NCBI RefSeq assembly: GCF_018388425.1
Contig: NZ_CP074406.1
Location: 1,674,001 to 1,738,000, forward strand
DNA length: 64,000 nt
From: Nocardioides faecalis
GTDB lineage: Bacteria > Actinomycetota > Actinomycetes > Propionibacteriales > Nocardioidaceae
Direction: 5' to 3'
The notes beneath the pieces are model-generated. The model was not told the DNA's origin and did not search any database. It saw only the letters and a list, made by a program, of their open reading frames with translations. The translations under genes were made by a program, and so were the position numbers. This document shows, in pieces, positions 51,966-61,519 of the stretch (its first letter is position 1; every line of letters starts with the position of its first letter).

Positions 51966-53113
51966 TTATGAGCCAGCCAACTCCGACAGGCGCCGGGCGA
52001 TCTCGGCGTCCCGGTCAGCAGCCGCGTGCTGGTAGCGCATCGCTGCCCCTGGGGTCGAGTGGCCGAGGCGACCCATGAGTTCCGCCAGCGTGGCACCGGT
52101 CTGCGCGGCCAGCACAGCGCCGGTGTGCCGGAGGTCGTGCCAACGGAGATCTGGACGGCCGGCGGCCTCGCGGGCCGGGTAGTAGACCTTGTACAGCGTC
52201 GCCGGAGCCATGTGGCGGTTGCTGTCGCCGGCGGCCGGGAAGAGCAGCGACTCTCTGCCGGGCGCGGTGTGGTCGGAGAGGTGGTCTTTCACCAGCGGCA
52301 GCAGGTGGGGCGGGATGGCGATGTCGCGGACGCCGGCGTCGGTCTTGGGTGGACCGATGATGAACTCGCCGTCGACCCGGACGACGCCACGGCGTACCTT
52401 CACCCGACCGGTGCGCAGGTCGATGTCGGCGCGCCGGAGCTCGGTCAGCTCGCCGAAGCGCATGGCGCACCACGCGGCCAGGAGGGCCATGAGCTTGTAG
52501 CGATCCGGCATCTCCTCGACGATCGTCCTGAGTTCTTCGAGGCTGGCTGGCTGGACGTGGTGGGCGCGCTTCGCGCTGCCGGCTCCGCGGATCTGAGCCG
52601 GGTTGTAGGGCACGAGGGGATGCGGGCGCTCCGACGCGGCGCTGGTGAAGACCGTGCGGAGCAGGCTGTAGGACTGGGCGCGAGCGGTTTCTCGTCCGGG
52701 CGCGAGCGCGTCGTACCAGGCGTTCACGTCTTCGGACGAGATCCGGTCCATGCGCTCGTCGCCGAATGTCGGGTGGATGAACGTGTCGAGGAGCATCCGG
52801 TACTGCTGCCTGGTCGTCGGCCGCAGCGCGCGACCCTGCGTCTTCTCGTCTCGAACCAGATGTCCGCATACGCCTGCAGCGTCGGCACCGATCGGCTCGC
52901 CGCCCCGCGAGCCGCCTCCTCCGGGGCCCACACCTCCATCTCGATCTCGGCGCGACGAGCCGACAGCCAGGCCACGGCGTCGTCCCGAGAAGCGAACGTC
53001 ATCGGGGCCCGGTAGAGCCGACGGTCGGGCCCGGTGTAGGCCGCACGGTAGCGCCCGTTGTCCCGTTCCTCGATCCGATCGAGGATCCGGCCTCTGGCGT
53101 TTCTGGCGGGCCG
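51966..53113 (-). pseudogene. Tyrosine recombinase (integrase) without start codon and with a frameshift
   Basis: The catalytic domain is complete: MRFGELTELRRADID (Arg), HDLRHTGAVLAAQTG (His-x-x-Arg), LGHSTPGAAMRYQHA (His and Tyr nucleophile). The N-terminal part reads RGRILDRIEERDNGRYRAAY and ASRDDAVAWLSARRAEIE, the usual arm-binding region. Between ADIWFETR and KTQGRALRPTTRQQY near 52855 one base is missing. In addition, no ATG, GTG or TTG exists in frame from the adjacent alcohol dehydrogenase stop (53114-53116) to codon ATG 53002, well inside the arm domain, so the natural start is lost. The gene is dead and the element cannot excise by itself. Confidence 0.85.
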
Positions 53114-54136
53114 TCAGCGCTGCGGCTTGCCGATCTCGAAGACCAACCGCGCGGGCACCTGGCCGGCGAGGACCTCCTCGAAGCACTCGTTGACGTCGTC
53201 GAGGCTGCGCGGTTCGGTGATGACCCGGGTCCGGCCGTTGGCGTGCAGGGCGAAGCAGTCCTCCAGGTCGTTGCGGGTGCCGACCAGCGACCCGATCACC
53301 CGCTTGCCCGTCAGCACGGTGTCGAAGACGGGGAGCTCGAGGGAGTCATCCGCCGGCAGCCCGACCAGCACCAGGCGTCCGTTGGGGTTCAGCGCGGCGT
53401 GGGCGGCGCGCATCACCGCCGGCGAGGGGACGGTGACCAGGGCGATGTCCACACCGCCCAGCTCGGCCAGTGCGCCGGCGCTGTCCCCACGTCCGTCGAC
53501 GACGTGGTCGGCGCCGAGGTCCTGAGCGAGCTGGAGCTTGTCGTCCTGCACGTCGAGGGCGACGGTGTTGGTGCCGAAGACGCGGGCGTACTGCAGGCCG
53601 AGGTGACCGAGGCCCCCGATGCCGACCACCATCGCGGTCTCGTTCGGCTGCGGCTGCGCCACCTTCAACGCCTTGTACGTCGTCACGCCTGCGCAGGTGA
53701 GCGGCGCGGCGTCCGTGGAGCTGACCCCGTCGGGCACCCGCACCACGTGGGAGGCGTAGGCGACGGCGTACTCGGCGTAGCTGCCGTCCATGGTGTAGCC
53801 CATGTACTGCGGTGAGGTGCAGTAGGTCTCCCAGCCCGCCACGCAGTAGCGGCAGTGGCCGCAGGCATAGCCGAGCCAGGGGAGGGCCACCCGGTCGCCG
53901 ACGGACAGCGGCAGGTCGCCCTCGCCCAGTCGCTCGACGGTCCCGACGCCTTCGTGGCCCGGGATCAGCGGCATCTTCGGCTTGACGGGCCACTCCCCGC
54001 GGGCGGCGTGGATGTCGGTGTGGCACAGACCGCAGGTCTCGATGCGGACCAGGACCTGGCCGGGACCCGGCTCCGGGACGGGAACGTCTCGCACGTCCAG
54101 CGGCGACTCGAAATCAGTGGCGACTGCTGCTTTCAT
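53114..54136 (-). CDS. Zinc-dependent alcohol dehydrogenase
   Basis: A 340-residue medium-chain dehydrogenase/reductase of the bacterial AdhP/AdhA class, oxidising alcohols with NAD in the cytosol. Catalytic zinc ligands are in CGLCHTDIH and GHEGVG; the structural zinc site is CGHCRYC ... C; the Rossmann motif is VVGIGGLGHLGLQYA. ATG 54136 has GAGGAG upstream. Its 3' end is the chromosomal border of the ICE; the last residues, EIGKPQR, could be encoded partly by the att site. Intact. Confidence 0.92.
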   Translation of the reverse strand: MKAAVATDFESPLDVRDVPVPEPGPGQVLVRIETCGLCHTDIHAARGEWPVKPKMPLIPGHEGVGTVERLGEGDLPLSVGDRVALPWLGYACGHCRYCVAGWETYCTSPQYMGYTMDGSYAEYAVAYASHVVRVPDGVSSTDAAPLTCAGVTTYKALKVAQPQPNETAMVVGIGGLGHLGLQYARVFGTNTVALDVQDDKLQLAQDLGADHVVDGRGDSAGALAELGGVDIALVTVPSPAVMRAAHAALNPNGRLVLVGLPADDSLELPVFDTVLTGKRVIGSLVGTRNDLEDCFALHANGRTRVITEPRSLDDVNECFEEVLAGQVPARLVFEIGKPQR

Positions 54137-54344
54137 CGGGCGGCTCCTCGCTGTGGTGGTGGCCCTGGGTCGAGGGCGACCCGTGGGGTTGCTTCCCGAC
54201 CACACTCCGCCTTGCGGCAGCGCGGAGGTAGGGCCACCCGTCACCCCGTCCGGGGTCGGAGGTCCCGGACGTCTGGGCAGGTCCATGCCGAAGTGCAGGT
54301 GCCGGACCTCACGGCTCGGCGTCGCCGGGAGGCGCCCAGGACGA

Positions 54345-54386
54345 CAGGACCCCCGGTGGGTCCACGTGGGTCCACCGGGGGTCCTG
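54345..54386. terminator. Strong hairpin, probable terminator downstream of dps
   Basis: AGGACCCCCGGTGG (54346-54359) and its exact complement (54372-54385) form a 14-bp stem, with a further pairing inside the loop. It lies 50-90 bp after the dps stop on the minus strand and before the dehydrogenase gene. No T tract follows, which is common in actinobacteria. Confidence 0.7.
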
Positions 54387-54435
54387 CATCGGGCCCGGGC
54401 AAGGCAACGCGCCCGGGCCGGCCGCGGTCTCGTGC

Positions 54436-55053
54436 TCAGCCTGCGGCGCGTGCGGCGGCGACCTCGCTGTCGGCACCCTCGGTGCTCAGCCGGCCGCCGG
54501 TGTCCTCCAGGTGCGCGCGGACGAACCAGTGGAACAGCTCCAGCTGCTCCGTCTGCGCGATGAACATGTCCTCGGTGATCGGGTCGAGGTCACCGAGCTC
54601 CTCGATGCCCTCGCGGTAGGAGGTGATCACGCCCCGGTAGACGACGTCCAAGGCGCCCAGGTGCTGCTGGGTGCCGGCGCGCCCGATCTCGTAGTCGTCC
54701 CAGGTCCGCTCCGCGACGATGGCGCCGGGCGTGCCCTTCGGGGAACCGCCCATGGTGGCGATCCGCTCCGCCAGGTCGTCGGCGAATCCGCGCACCGCCT
54801 CCACCTGCGGGTCGATCATCTCGTGCACCGCGATGAACTGCGGGCCGACCACGTTCCAGTGCACGTGCTTGAGGGTCAGGTGCAGGTCGTTGCAGGCGTG
54901 CAGACGGTCCTGCAGCAGCGCCACGACCCGCTCCGCGGTCTTCGTGTCCAACCCGGGGGTCGTGTAGTGCAGCGTGGCCTTCTTGGCGCTCTTGGCGTTC
55001 TTCCCGCTCTTGCTCGAGGACGCCTTCTTGCTCTTCTTCGGCGTTGAAGTCAT
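54436..55053 (-). CDS. dps: Dps ferritin-like DNA-protection protein
   Basis: A 205-residue Dps. The 30-residue Lys/Ser-rich N-terminal tail (KKSKKASSSKSGKNAKSAKK) binds DNA as in mycobacterial Dps variants. The four-helix ferritin core has the intersubunit iron site His and acidic residues (LKHVHWNVVGPQFIAVHEMI, then DPQVEAVRGFADDLAERI). It stores iron and protects DNA in starvation and oxidative stress. Intact, single gene. Confidence 0.92.
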   Translation of the reverse strand: MTSTPKKSKKASSSKSGKNAKSAKKATLHYTTPGLDTKTAERVVALLQDRLHACNDLHLTLKHVHWNVVGPQFIAVHEMIDPQVEAVRGFADDLAERIATMGGSPKGTPGAIVAERTWDDYEIGRAGTQQHLGALDVVYRGVITSYREGIEELGDLDPITEDMFIAQTEQLELFHWFVRAHLEDTGGRLSTEGADSEVAAARAAG

Positions 55054-55114
55054 GCCTGAGCAGTAGGCAGAACGGCGGATTTCATACCTCGCCCAGCGCG
55101 CTCACCGGCCTCGC

Positions 55115-57202
55115 TCAGGCGTGCGAGCGCGGCCGCTTCGGCCACCAGAAGCGGTCGCCGAGCCACACCGCGAGCGCAGGCACCACGACGGTGCGCACGA
55201 GCAGCGTGTCGAGCAGCACGCCGATGCAGATCACCACGCCGAACTGCGCCAGCACCACCAGCGGCAGCACGCCGAGGACCGCGAAGACGGCCGCGAGCAG
55301 GATGCCGGCGCTGGTGATCACGCCGCCGGTGACGGTGAGCGCACGGAGCATGCCGGCGGCGGTGCCGTGCTGGCGCGCCTCCTCTCGCCCGCGGGTGACC
55401 AGGAAGATGTTGTAGTCGACCCCGAGCGCGACGAGGAAGACGAACGCGAGCAGCGGCACGCTGACGTCCAGGCTCTCGAAGCCGAAGACGCCGGTGAACA
55501 GCCACCAGGACAGCCCCAGGCTGGCCAGGTACGTCGCCAGCACGGTCCCCACCAGCAGGACCGGTGCCACCAGGGAGCGCAGCAGCACCACCAGGGCCAG
55601 CAGCACCAGCACCGAGAGCACCGGGACGATCGTGCGCAGGTCGGCGTCCGAGGCGTCACGGCTGTCGATGAGCTCGGCGTGGGTGCCGCCGACGTACGTC
55701 TGGTCGAGGTCGGCGACCGCGTCCCGCAGCGCATCGACCGTCTTCTCTGCCTCGGCCTCGCCGGGGCTGGCCTCGATCACCACGTCGACCTGGGCGACTC
55801 CGTTGCCGCTGGTCGACGGGTTGGCAGCGACGACGCCGTCGACGCCCTCCACGGCGGCGAGCACCTTCTTGGGGTCCTCGCGGGTCAGCACCTCCACCGG
55901 GTCGGCGTTGCCGGCGGGGAAGGACTCGGCCAGCCGCTCGGCGGCGGTGATGGCCTCCGGCTCGTCGAGGAACTTGTCCGAGCCGCTCAGCCCGGTCTGG
56001 ATGCCCAAGGTCCCGGAGGCGAGGGCGGCGAGGAAGATGCCGGCCAGGACCACCAGGGCCACCGGGCGGCGGTTCACGCCGTCGCCGACGCGGCGCCACA
56101 GGCCGCGACCGTCGACGAGCTGGCGGTCACCGACGTGCGGCACCTTCGGCCAGAACACCCAGCGGCCGAACAGCACCAGAGCGGAGGGCAGCACGAGCAG
56201 CACGAACGCCGCCGCGATCACGATGCCGATCGCGCAGGCCACGCCGAGGCCACGGGTGTTGGGGAAGACCGACAGCACGAGGGTGAGCAGGCCGAGGAAC
56301 ACGGTGACAGCGCTGGACAGCACCGCCTCCGCGGTCCGTGCGGTGGCCCGGCGCATCGCGACGTACCGGTCCTCGTTGGTCTTGAGCTCCTCGCGGTAGC
56401 GGGAGATCAACAACAGTGCGTAGTCCGTGCCGGCGCCGAACACGAGCACGGACAGGATCCCGGTGGTGGAGTTGTTCCAGACCATGCCCAGCACGTCCAG
56501 TGACTGCGTCGCCACCGCCACGGTGAGCCGGTCCGCGATGGCCACCACGGTGAGCGGGATGATCCACAGGATGGGGCTGCGGTAGGTGATCAGCAGCAGC
56601 AGCGCCACCACGCCGGCGGTGGTCGCGAGCAGCGTGGCGTCGGCGCCCTGGAACACCTCGGAGAGGTCCGCCATCACCGCGGCCGGACCGGTCACCTCGA
56701 CGCTCACGCCCTCGGGCACGCCGTCCTTGAGCGCCGAGCGCAGGTCGGTCACCAGGTCCCGGTTCTCTCCCGACGTGCCCCCGGGGACGGGAAGCACGGC
56801 CAGGGCCGCGGTGCCGTCCTCGCTGGCCGTCACCGGCGGGCCCTTGGGCAGCGAGAGGTCGCTGCGCACGCCGTCCACGAGCTGCTGGAGCTCACCGACC
56901 AGGGCGTCGTCGACCGGCTTGTCGCCGGCCGAGTCGCCCGGGTCACCGGCGCTGAACACGGCGATCGCGGTGCTGGTGTCCTCGTCCGGCAGCTGCTCCT
57001 GCAGCTGGACCGCGAGCGTGCTGTCCGCGTCGTCGGGCAGCTCGTCGGTCGCACCGCCCGGCACGGCGGCCGAGCCGATCAGTGCCATGAAGGCGATCGC
57101 GGCCAGCAGTGGCACGATCGCCACCGCCCAGGCGACGCCGCGGCGGGGGAGCAGCAGCCGGCCGAGACGGCCGTGGGTGTCGGTGTCGCGAGCGCTGGAC
57201 AT
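55115..57202 (-). CDS. MMPL/RND-family transporter
   Basis: A 695-residue membrane transporter with about 12 helices in two repeats, each with a large extracytoplasmic loop after the first helix. The signature helix motifs GAGTDYALLLISRYREEL and ALGVDYNIFLVTRGREEARQ are present in the two halves. MMPL proteins export lipids, siderophores or drugs using the proton gradient. It is divergent from a MarR regulator that shares its 5' region, suggesting drug- or metabolite-induced expression. Confidence 0.92.
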   Translation of the reverse strand: MSSARDTDTHGRLGRLLLPRRGVAWAVAIVPLLAAIAFMALIGSAAVPGGATDELPDDADSTLAVQLQEQLPDEDTSTAIAVFSAGDPGDSAGDKPVDDALVGELQQLVDGVRSDLSLPKGPPVTASEDGTAALAVLPVPGGTSGENRDLVTDLRSALKDGVPEGVSVEVTGPAAVMADLSEVFQGADATLLATTAGVVALLLLITYRSPILWIIPLTVVAIADRLTVAVATQSLDVLGMVWNNSTTGILSVLVFGAGTDYALLLISRYREELKTNEDRYVAMRRATARTAEAVLSSAVTVFLGLLTLVLSVFPNTRGLGVACAIGIVIAAAFVLLVLPSALVLFGRWVFWPKVPHVGDRQLVDGRGLWRRVGDGVNRRPVALVVLAGIFLAALASGTLGIQTGLSGSDKFLDEPEAITAAERLAESFPAGNADPVEVLTREDPKKVLAAVEGVDGVVAANPSTSGNGVAQVDVVIEASPGEAEAEKTVDALRDAVADLDQTYVGGTHAELIDSRDASDADLRTIVPVLSVLVLLALVVLLRSLVAPVLLVGTVLATYLASLGLSWWLFTGVFGFESLDVSVPLLAFVFLVALGVDYNIFLVTRGREEARQHGTAAGMLRALTVTGGVITSAGILLAAVFAVLGVLPLVVLAQFGVVICIGVLLDTLLVRTVVVPALAVWLGDRFWWPKRPRSHA

Positions 57203-57242
57203 GGCGTGCTCCCAGTGACAAAGTTGGTGAGTAAGTGACTAC

Positions 57243-57255
57243 CTAAGAAACTTAG
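57243..57255. promoter_or_regulatory. Candidate MarR operator
   Basis: CTAAG-AAA-CTTAG is a perfect inverted repeat in the 97-bp region between the divergent transporter and MarR genes. It precedes a TACTAT -10 element at 57263-57268 for the MarR gene. Binding here would repress both genes; inference from position. Confidence 0.5.
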
Positions 57256-57299
57256 TGAAATGTACTATGGCGAGCAAGGCGAAGGAGGGGGTGGTCGCA

Positions 57300-57764
57300 G
57301 TGAGCGAGGTGTCGACCGAGCGCCAGGCGCCGTACGACGGCTGGAAGCAGACCGAGACGCTCACCCTGCTGCGCCAGCTGCTGGAGGTCGCCCAGCAGGT
57401 CCGCCCCAGCGTCGCCGCCCGGGCCGGGCTCAGCATCAACGAGCTCGTCGCCGTGGAGCACCTGTTCACCGAGCCGCTCGGCACCGGTGAGGTGGGCCGC
57501 CGCCTGTCGGTGACCTCGGCGGCGACCAGCCAGATCGTGGACCGCCTCGAGCAGCGCGGCCACGTGCGCCGCGAGCCGCACCCCACCGACCGGCGCCGCA
57601 CGCTCGTGCAGCTCACCGACTCCGGCCGCACCGAGGCCATCGAGCTGCTGATGCCGATGTTCCGCGCCCTCGCCGCCACCGACGCCGACCTGGACGAGGA
57701 CGAGCGGGCGGTGATCGAGCGCTACCTGCGTCGCGCCATCGGCGCCCTGCGCACGGTCGTCTAG
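57300..57764 (+). CDS. MarR-family transcription regulator
   Basis: About 154 residues with the winged helix [20 protein letters not shown] then [20 protein letters not shown] (wing with DxR). GTG 57300 is chosen because TACTAT at 57263-57268 looks like the -10 element and GAAGGAGG at 57281-57288 like the ribosome-binding site, which excludes the upstream GTG 57255 and ATG 57267. It probably represses the adjacent MMPL transporter. Confidence 0.85.
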   Translation: MSEVSTERQAPYDGWKQTETLTLLRQLLEVAQQVRPSVAARAGLSINELVAVEHLFTEPLGTGEVGRRLSVTSAATSQIVDRLEQRGHVRREPHPTDRRRTLVQLTDSGRTEAIELLMPMFRALAATDADLDEDERAVIERYLRRAIGALRTVV

Positions 57765-57853
57765 ACCGCTCCGCCGCCGGGGCACGGGCTCGGTACGATC
57801 GGTGTCCGGCCACACGCCGGCCACTCCACCACCAGCCCCCAAGGAGCTCCTCC

Positions 57854-59839
57854 GTGTCCGACATCAAGGTCGCCGTCCTCACCGCCGATGCGCGTCAGGA
57901 CTCGACCCTCACGACGGGCACCAAGGCCTGGGAGCTGTTCCGCGACGACGCCGACGTCATCGCCGCCCGCGTCAACGGCGAGCTCAAGGACCTCTCCTAC
58001 GAGCTCCTCGACGGCGACGCGGTCGAGGGCGTGCGCATCGACAGCCCCGACGGGCTCGACATCCTGCGCCACTCCACCGCGCACGTGCTGGCCCAGGCGG
58101 TGCAGCAGCTGTGGCCCGAGGCCAAGCTCGGCATCGGCCCGCCGATCACCGACGGCTTCTACTACGACTTCGACGTGCCGACGCCGTTCGTGCCCGAGGA
58201 CCTCGTCAAGCTCGAGTCCGCGATGCGCAAGATCATCAAGGAGAACCAGCGCTTCGACCGTCGCGTCACCACCGACGAGGACGCGCTGGTCGAGCTCGCC
58301 GACGAGCCCTACAAGGTCGAGCTGATCGGGCTCAAGGGCTCCGCGGCCGACGCCGCCGAGGGCGCCTCGGCGGAGGTCGGCGGCGGCGAGCTGACCATCT
58401 ACGACAACATCAACCGCAAGGGCGAGGTCGCCTGGAAGGACCTGTGCCGCGGTCCGCACCTGCCGACCACCAAGCGGATCCCGGCCTTCAAGCTGATGCG
58501 CTCGGCCGCCGCCTACTGGCGCGGCGACGAGAAGAACAAGCAGCTGCAGCGCATCTACGGCACCGCCTGGCCGAGCAAGGAGGAGCTGGACGCCTACCTG
58601 CACCGCCTCGAGGAGGCCGAGCGACGCGACCACCGCAAGCTTGGCCGCGAGCTGGACCTGTTCAGCTTCCCCGACGAGATCGGGTCGGGCCTGCCGGTCT
58701 TCCACCCCAAGGGCGGGGTGATCAAGCGCGCGATGGAGGACTACGTCCGCGAGCGCCACATCGCCGAGGGCTTCGAGTACGTCGGCACCCCGCACATCGC
58801 CAAGGAGGGGCTCTTCTACACCTCCGGGCACCTGCCGTACTACGGCGAGGGCATGTACCCGGCCTTCGACGTCGACGGCATGGACTACCGCCTCAAGGCG
58901 ATGAACTGCCCGATGCACAACCTGATCTACCGCTCGCGCCAGCGCTCCTACCGCGAGCTGCCGCTGCGGCTCTTCGAGTTCGGCCACGTCTACCGCCACG
59001 AGAAGTCCGGCGTCATCCACGGCCTCACCCGGGTCCGCGGCTTCGCCCAGGACGACTCGCACTCCTACGTCACCCCCGAGCAGGCACCGGCCGAGGTCGA
59101 GCACCTGCTGAACTTCATGCTCAGCCTGCTGCGCGACTTCGGCATCGAAGACTTCTACCTCGAGCTGTCCACCCGCGACGAGGCCAAGGACAAGTTCATC
59201 GGCTCCGACGAGGACTGGGCCGTGGCGACCAAGGTCCTCGAGGACGTCGCACGGGCGACCGGTCTCGAGCTCGTGCCCGACCCGGGCGGCGCGGCGTACT
59301 ACGGGCCCAAGATCTCGGTGCAGGCCAAGGACGCCATCGGCCGCACCTGGCAGATGGGCACGGTGCAGTACGACTTCAACCAGCCCTCGCCTGAGCGCTT
59401 CAACCTGGAGTACGTCGCCGCGGACGGCACCCGCAAGCAGCCGGTGATGATCCACTCGGCCAAGTTCGGCTCCATCGAGCGCTTCATGGGTGTACTGGTC
59501 GAGCACTACGCCGGCGCCTTCCCTCCGTGGCTCGCCCCGGTGCAGGTGCAGGGCATCCCGATCGCCGAGCGGCACGTGGACTACCTGTACGAGGTCGCGG
59601 CCCGGCTGCGCACGCAGGGGATCCGGGTCGAGATCGACGAGTCCGACGACCGGATGCAGAAGAAGATCCGCAACGCGCAGCTGCAGAAGGTGCCGTTCAT
59701 GCTGATCGCCGGCGACGACGACGTCGAGGCGGGGGCGGTCTCCTTCCGCTACCGCGACGGTCGGCAGGACAACGGCGTCCCGGTCGACGAGGCGATCGCG
59801 CGGGTGGCGCAGGCCGTCGCGAGCCGCGAGCAGGTCTGA
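57854..59839 (+). CDS. thrS: Threonyl-tRNA synthetase
   Basis: A 661-residue class II synthetase charging tRNA-Thr. Domains in order: TGS-like N-terminus (1-65), editing domain (about 70-240), catalytic core with motif 1 region, [15 protein letters not shown], motif 2 [16 protein letters not shown] and motif 3 [18 protein letters not shown], and an anticodon-binding domain ([20 protein letters not shown]). GTG 57854 follows AAGGAG. A TACGAT -10 element lies at 57794-57799. It opens the housekeeping operon. Confidence 0.97.
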   Translation: MSDIKVAVLTADARQDSTLTTGTKAWELFRDDADVIAARVNGELKDLSYELLDGDAVEGVRIDSPDGLDILRHSTAHVLAQAVQQLWPEAKLGIGPPITDGFYYDFDVPTPFVPEDLVKLESAMRKIIKENQRFDRRVTTDEDALVELADEPYKVELIGLKGSAADAAEGASAEVGGGELTIYDNINRKGEVAWKDLCRGPHLPTTKRIPAFKLMRSAAAYWRGDEKNKQLQRIYGTAWPSKEELDAYLHRLEEAERRDHRKLGRELDLFSFPDEIGSGLPVFHPKGGVIKRAMEDYVRERHIAEGFEYVGTPHIAKEGLFYTSGHLPYYGEGMYPAFDVDGMDYRLKAMNCPMHNLIYRSRQRSYRELPLRLFEFGHVYRHEKSGVIHGLTRVRGFAQDDSHSYVTPEQAPAEVEHLLNFMLSLLRDFGIEDFYLELSTRDEAKDKFIGSDEDWAVATKVLEDVARATGLELVPDPGGAAYYGPKISVQAKDAIGRTWQMGTVQYDFNQPSPERFNLEYVAADGTRKQPVMIHSAKFGSIERFMGVLVEHYAGAFPPWLAPVQVQGIPIAERHVDYLYEVAARLRTQGIRVEIDESDDRMQKKIRNAQLQKVPFMLIAGDDDVEAGAVSFRYRDGRQDNGVPVDEAIARVAQAVASREQV

Positions 59840-59845
59840 GCAGCC

Positions 59846-60832
59846 GTGCGCCGCGCGTCGCTCGCCGGGCTCGGTGCGGTGCTGCTCCTGCTCGCCGGGT
59901 GCAGCACCGGGTCCACCTCCGACGACGGCGCGCCGGCGCGCCCTCCGGTCGAGTCCGCCTCGCCGAGCGCGGAGTCCAGTGAGGGCGGCTCGCCCGGAGG
60001 CGACGCCGGCGACCCGGGTGACGACGCCGGCGACCTCGCCTCGCTGGCGGAGGGCCTGGCCCGCAAGGGCGACAAGCCGACCAGCGACATCGCCCCGCGC
60101 GACGGAGAGGTCCTCGGCGGCGACGTCAGCTGGCCGCAGTGCCCGCGCGGCATGGGGATCCCGCAGAAACAGGGCCTGGCGATGCCGATGCCGCTGCCTG
60201 AGGCCGAGTACGTCGTCCTGGGGCTGACCAACGGGCCGGGGTTCACCCCGAACCCCTGCCTGGCCGACCAGGTCGAGTGGGCCCGGACGCACGACGTCCT
60301 GGTGGCGGCGTACGCGGTGTCCAGCTATCCCGACGCCGCCACCTTGAAGCGGTACGGCGCCGACGGACCGCACGACGCCTCCACCAAGCTCGGCCGGTTG
60401 AAGAACGTCGGCTACCAGCAGGCCCGCTACAACATCGGCACGATGGGCAAGGTCGGGCTGCTCAGCCCCATCATCTGGATCGACATCGAGCCGGTGCCGC
60501 TGTTCGAGTGGAGCAGCGACCTGCGCGCCAACGCGGCCGTCATCGAGGGCGTCGCCCGGGGCTACGTCGACGCCGGCTACCGGATCGGCGTCTACTCCAC
60601 GCCGGCGCTGTACCGCGGCGTCGTGGGCGACCTGACGCTCGACGGCGTTCCCGAGTGGCGCGCCGCCGGACACACCTCGCGGACCGAGGCGCGCAACCGG
60701 TGCGGGCCGGACTGGTCCATCCAGGGCGGCACCGCGGTGATGGGGCAGTGGGTGGAGAAGCGACGCGACCAGAACATCACCTGCCCCGGCATCGCCGCCG
60801 ACCTGGGGCAGTGGTTCCATCGGCTGCGGTGA
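59846..60832 (+). CDS. Lipoprotein with a GH25/DUF1906-like TIM-barrel domain
   Basis: A 328-residue protein from GTG 59846. Lipobox LLLLAGC (Cys about 19), a Ser/Gly/Asp-rich linker, and a barrel domain from about 90: GGDVSWPQCPRGMG, YVVLGLTNGPGFTPNPCLAD, IIWIDIEPVPLFEWSSD (acidic pair at a barrel strand end). The fold resembles cell-wall hydrolases, and the pattern is conserved in actinobacteria. It probably acts on peptidoglycan or another surface glycan. It lies 6 bases after thrS. Confidence 0.75.
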   Translation: MRRASLAGLGAVLLLLAGCSTGSTSDDGAPARPPVESASPSAESSEGGSPGGDAGDPGDDAGDLASLAEGLARKGDKPTSDIAPRDGEVLGGDVSWPQCPRGMGIPQKQGLAMPMPLPEAEYVVLGLTNGPGFTPNPCLADQVEWARTHDVLVAAYAVSSYPDAATLKRYGADGPHDASTKLGRLKNVGYQQARYNIGTMGKVGLLSPIIWIDIEPVPLFEWSSDLRANAAVIEGVARGYVDAGYRIGVYSTPALYRGVVGDLTLDGVPEWRAAGHTSRTEARNRCGPDWSIQGGTAVMGQWVEKRRDQNITCPGIAADLGQWFHRLR

Positions 60833-60916
60833 GTGCGTTGGTCTACCCTTCGGGCACCGGCGCCCGGTGAACCCGGGACCCGTAGCGACGTGCAGCGAAG
60901 GAGTGTGAACGCGACC

Positions 60917-61474
60917 GTGGGAGACCCCGACGGCCTCGAGCGGCTGTGGACACCGCACCGGATGTCGTACGTGCGCGGAGAAGCGGGCGACGCCTCCGCG
61001 GACGCCGAGCACGCCGCCCCCGGTGACGCGCAGGCCGTGGATCGGCCGGCGTGCCCCTTCTGCCGGATCACACGCGACCCGGCGACCTCCACCGACGACG
61101 ACCTCGTCGTCGTGCGCGGCGAGCGCGCGTACGTCGTGCTCAACCTCTACCCGTACAACCCCGGCCACCTCATGGTGCTGCCCTACCGACACGTCGCCGA
61201 CTACCTCGACCTCGACGACGAGGAGACCGCGGAGGTGACGGCGCTGACCAAGGCGGCGCTGCGCACGATCCGCGAGGTCTCCGCACCGCACGCCTTCAAC
61301 GTCGGGCTCAACCTGGGCGGCGCGGCCGGCGGCTCGCTCTCGGGCCACCTGCACCAGCACGTCGTTCCGCGTTGGTCCGGCGACGCGAACTTCATGACCG
61401 TCATCGGCGGCACCAAGACGCTGCCCCAGCTGCTCAAGGACACCCGCGACCTCGTCGCGGCCGCCTGGCACTGA
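60917..61474 (+). CDS. HIT-family nucleotide hydrolase/phosphorylase
   Basis: About 185 residues. ACPFCRI is the N-terminal zinc-type site, VVLNLYPYNPGHLMVLPYRH the core strand, and HLHQHVVPRW the HIT triad. The family acts on diadenosine polyphosphates and related nucleotides (Ap4A phosphorylase-like). GTG 60917 (VGDPDGLERLWTPHRMSYVRGE split as start of the conserved region) is preferred; GTG 60905 is possible but too close to the AAGGAG. It lies between the lipoprotein and pgsA, as in other actinobacteria. Confidence 0.88.
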   Translation: MGDPDGLERLWTPHRMSYVRGEAGDASADAEHAAPGDAQAVDRPACPFCRITRDPATSTDDDLVVVRGERAYVVLNLYPYNPGHLMVLPYRHVADYLDLDDEETAEVTALTKAALRTIREVSAPHAFNVGLNLGGAAGGSLSGHLHQHVVPRWSGDANFMTVIGGTKTLPQLLKDTRDLVAAAWH

Positions 61475-61519
61475 CGTGGCCTGGGACCCGTCCGGGCCCG
61501 TGCAGTAGGTTCGTCGATC

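Noticed and set aside
53114..53186. Integrase start inside the dehydrogenase gene in the 406-codon minus-strand frame
   Set aside because: That frame upstream of about 52855 is not the integrase sequence; the true N-terminal domain is in another frame.
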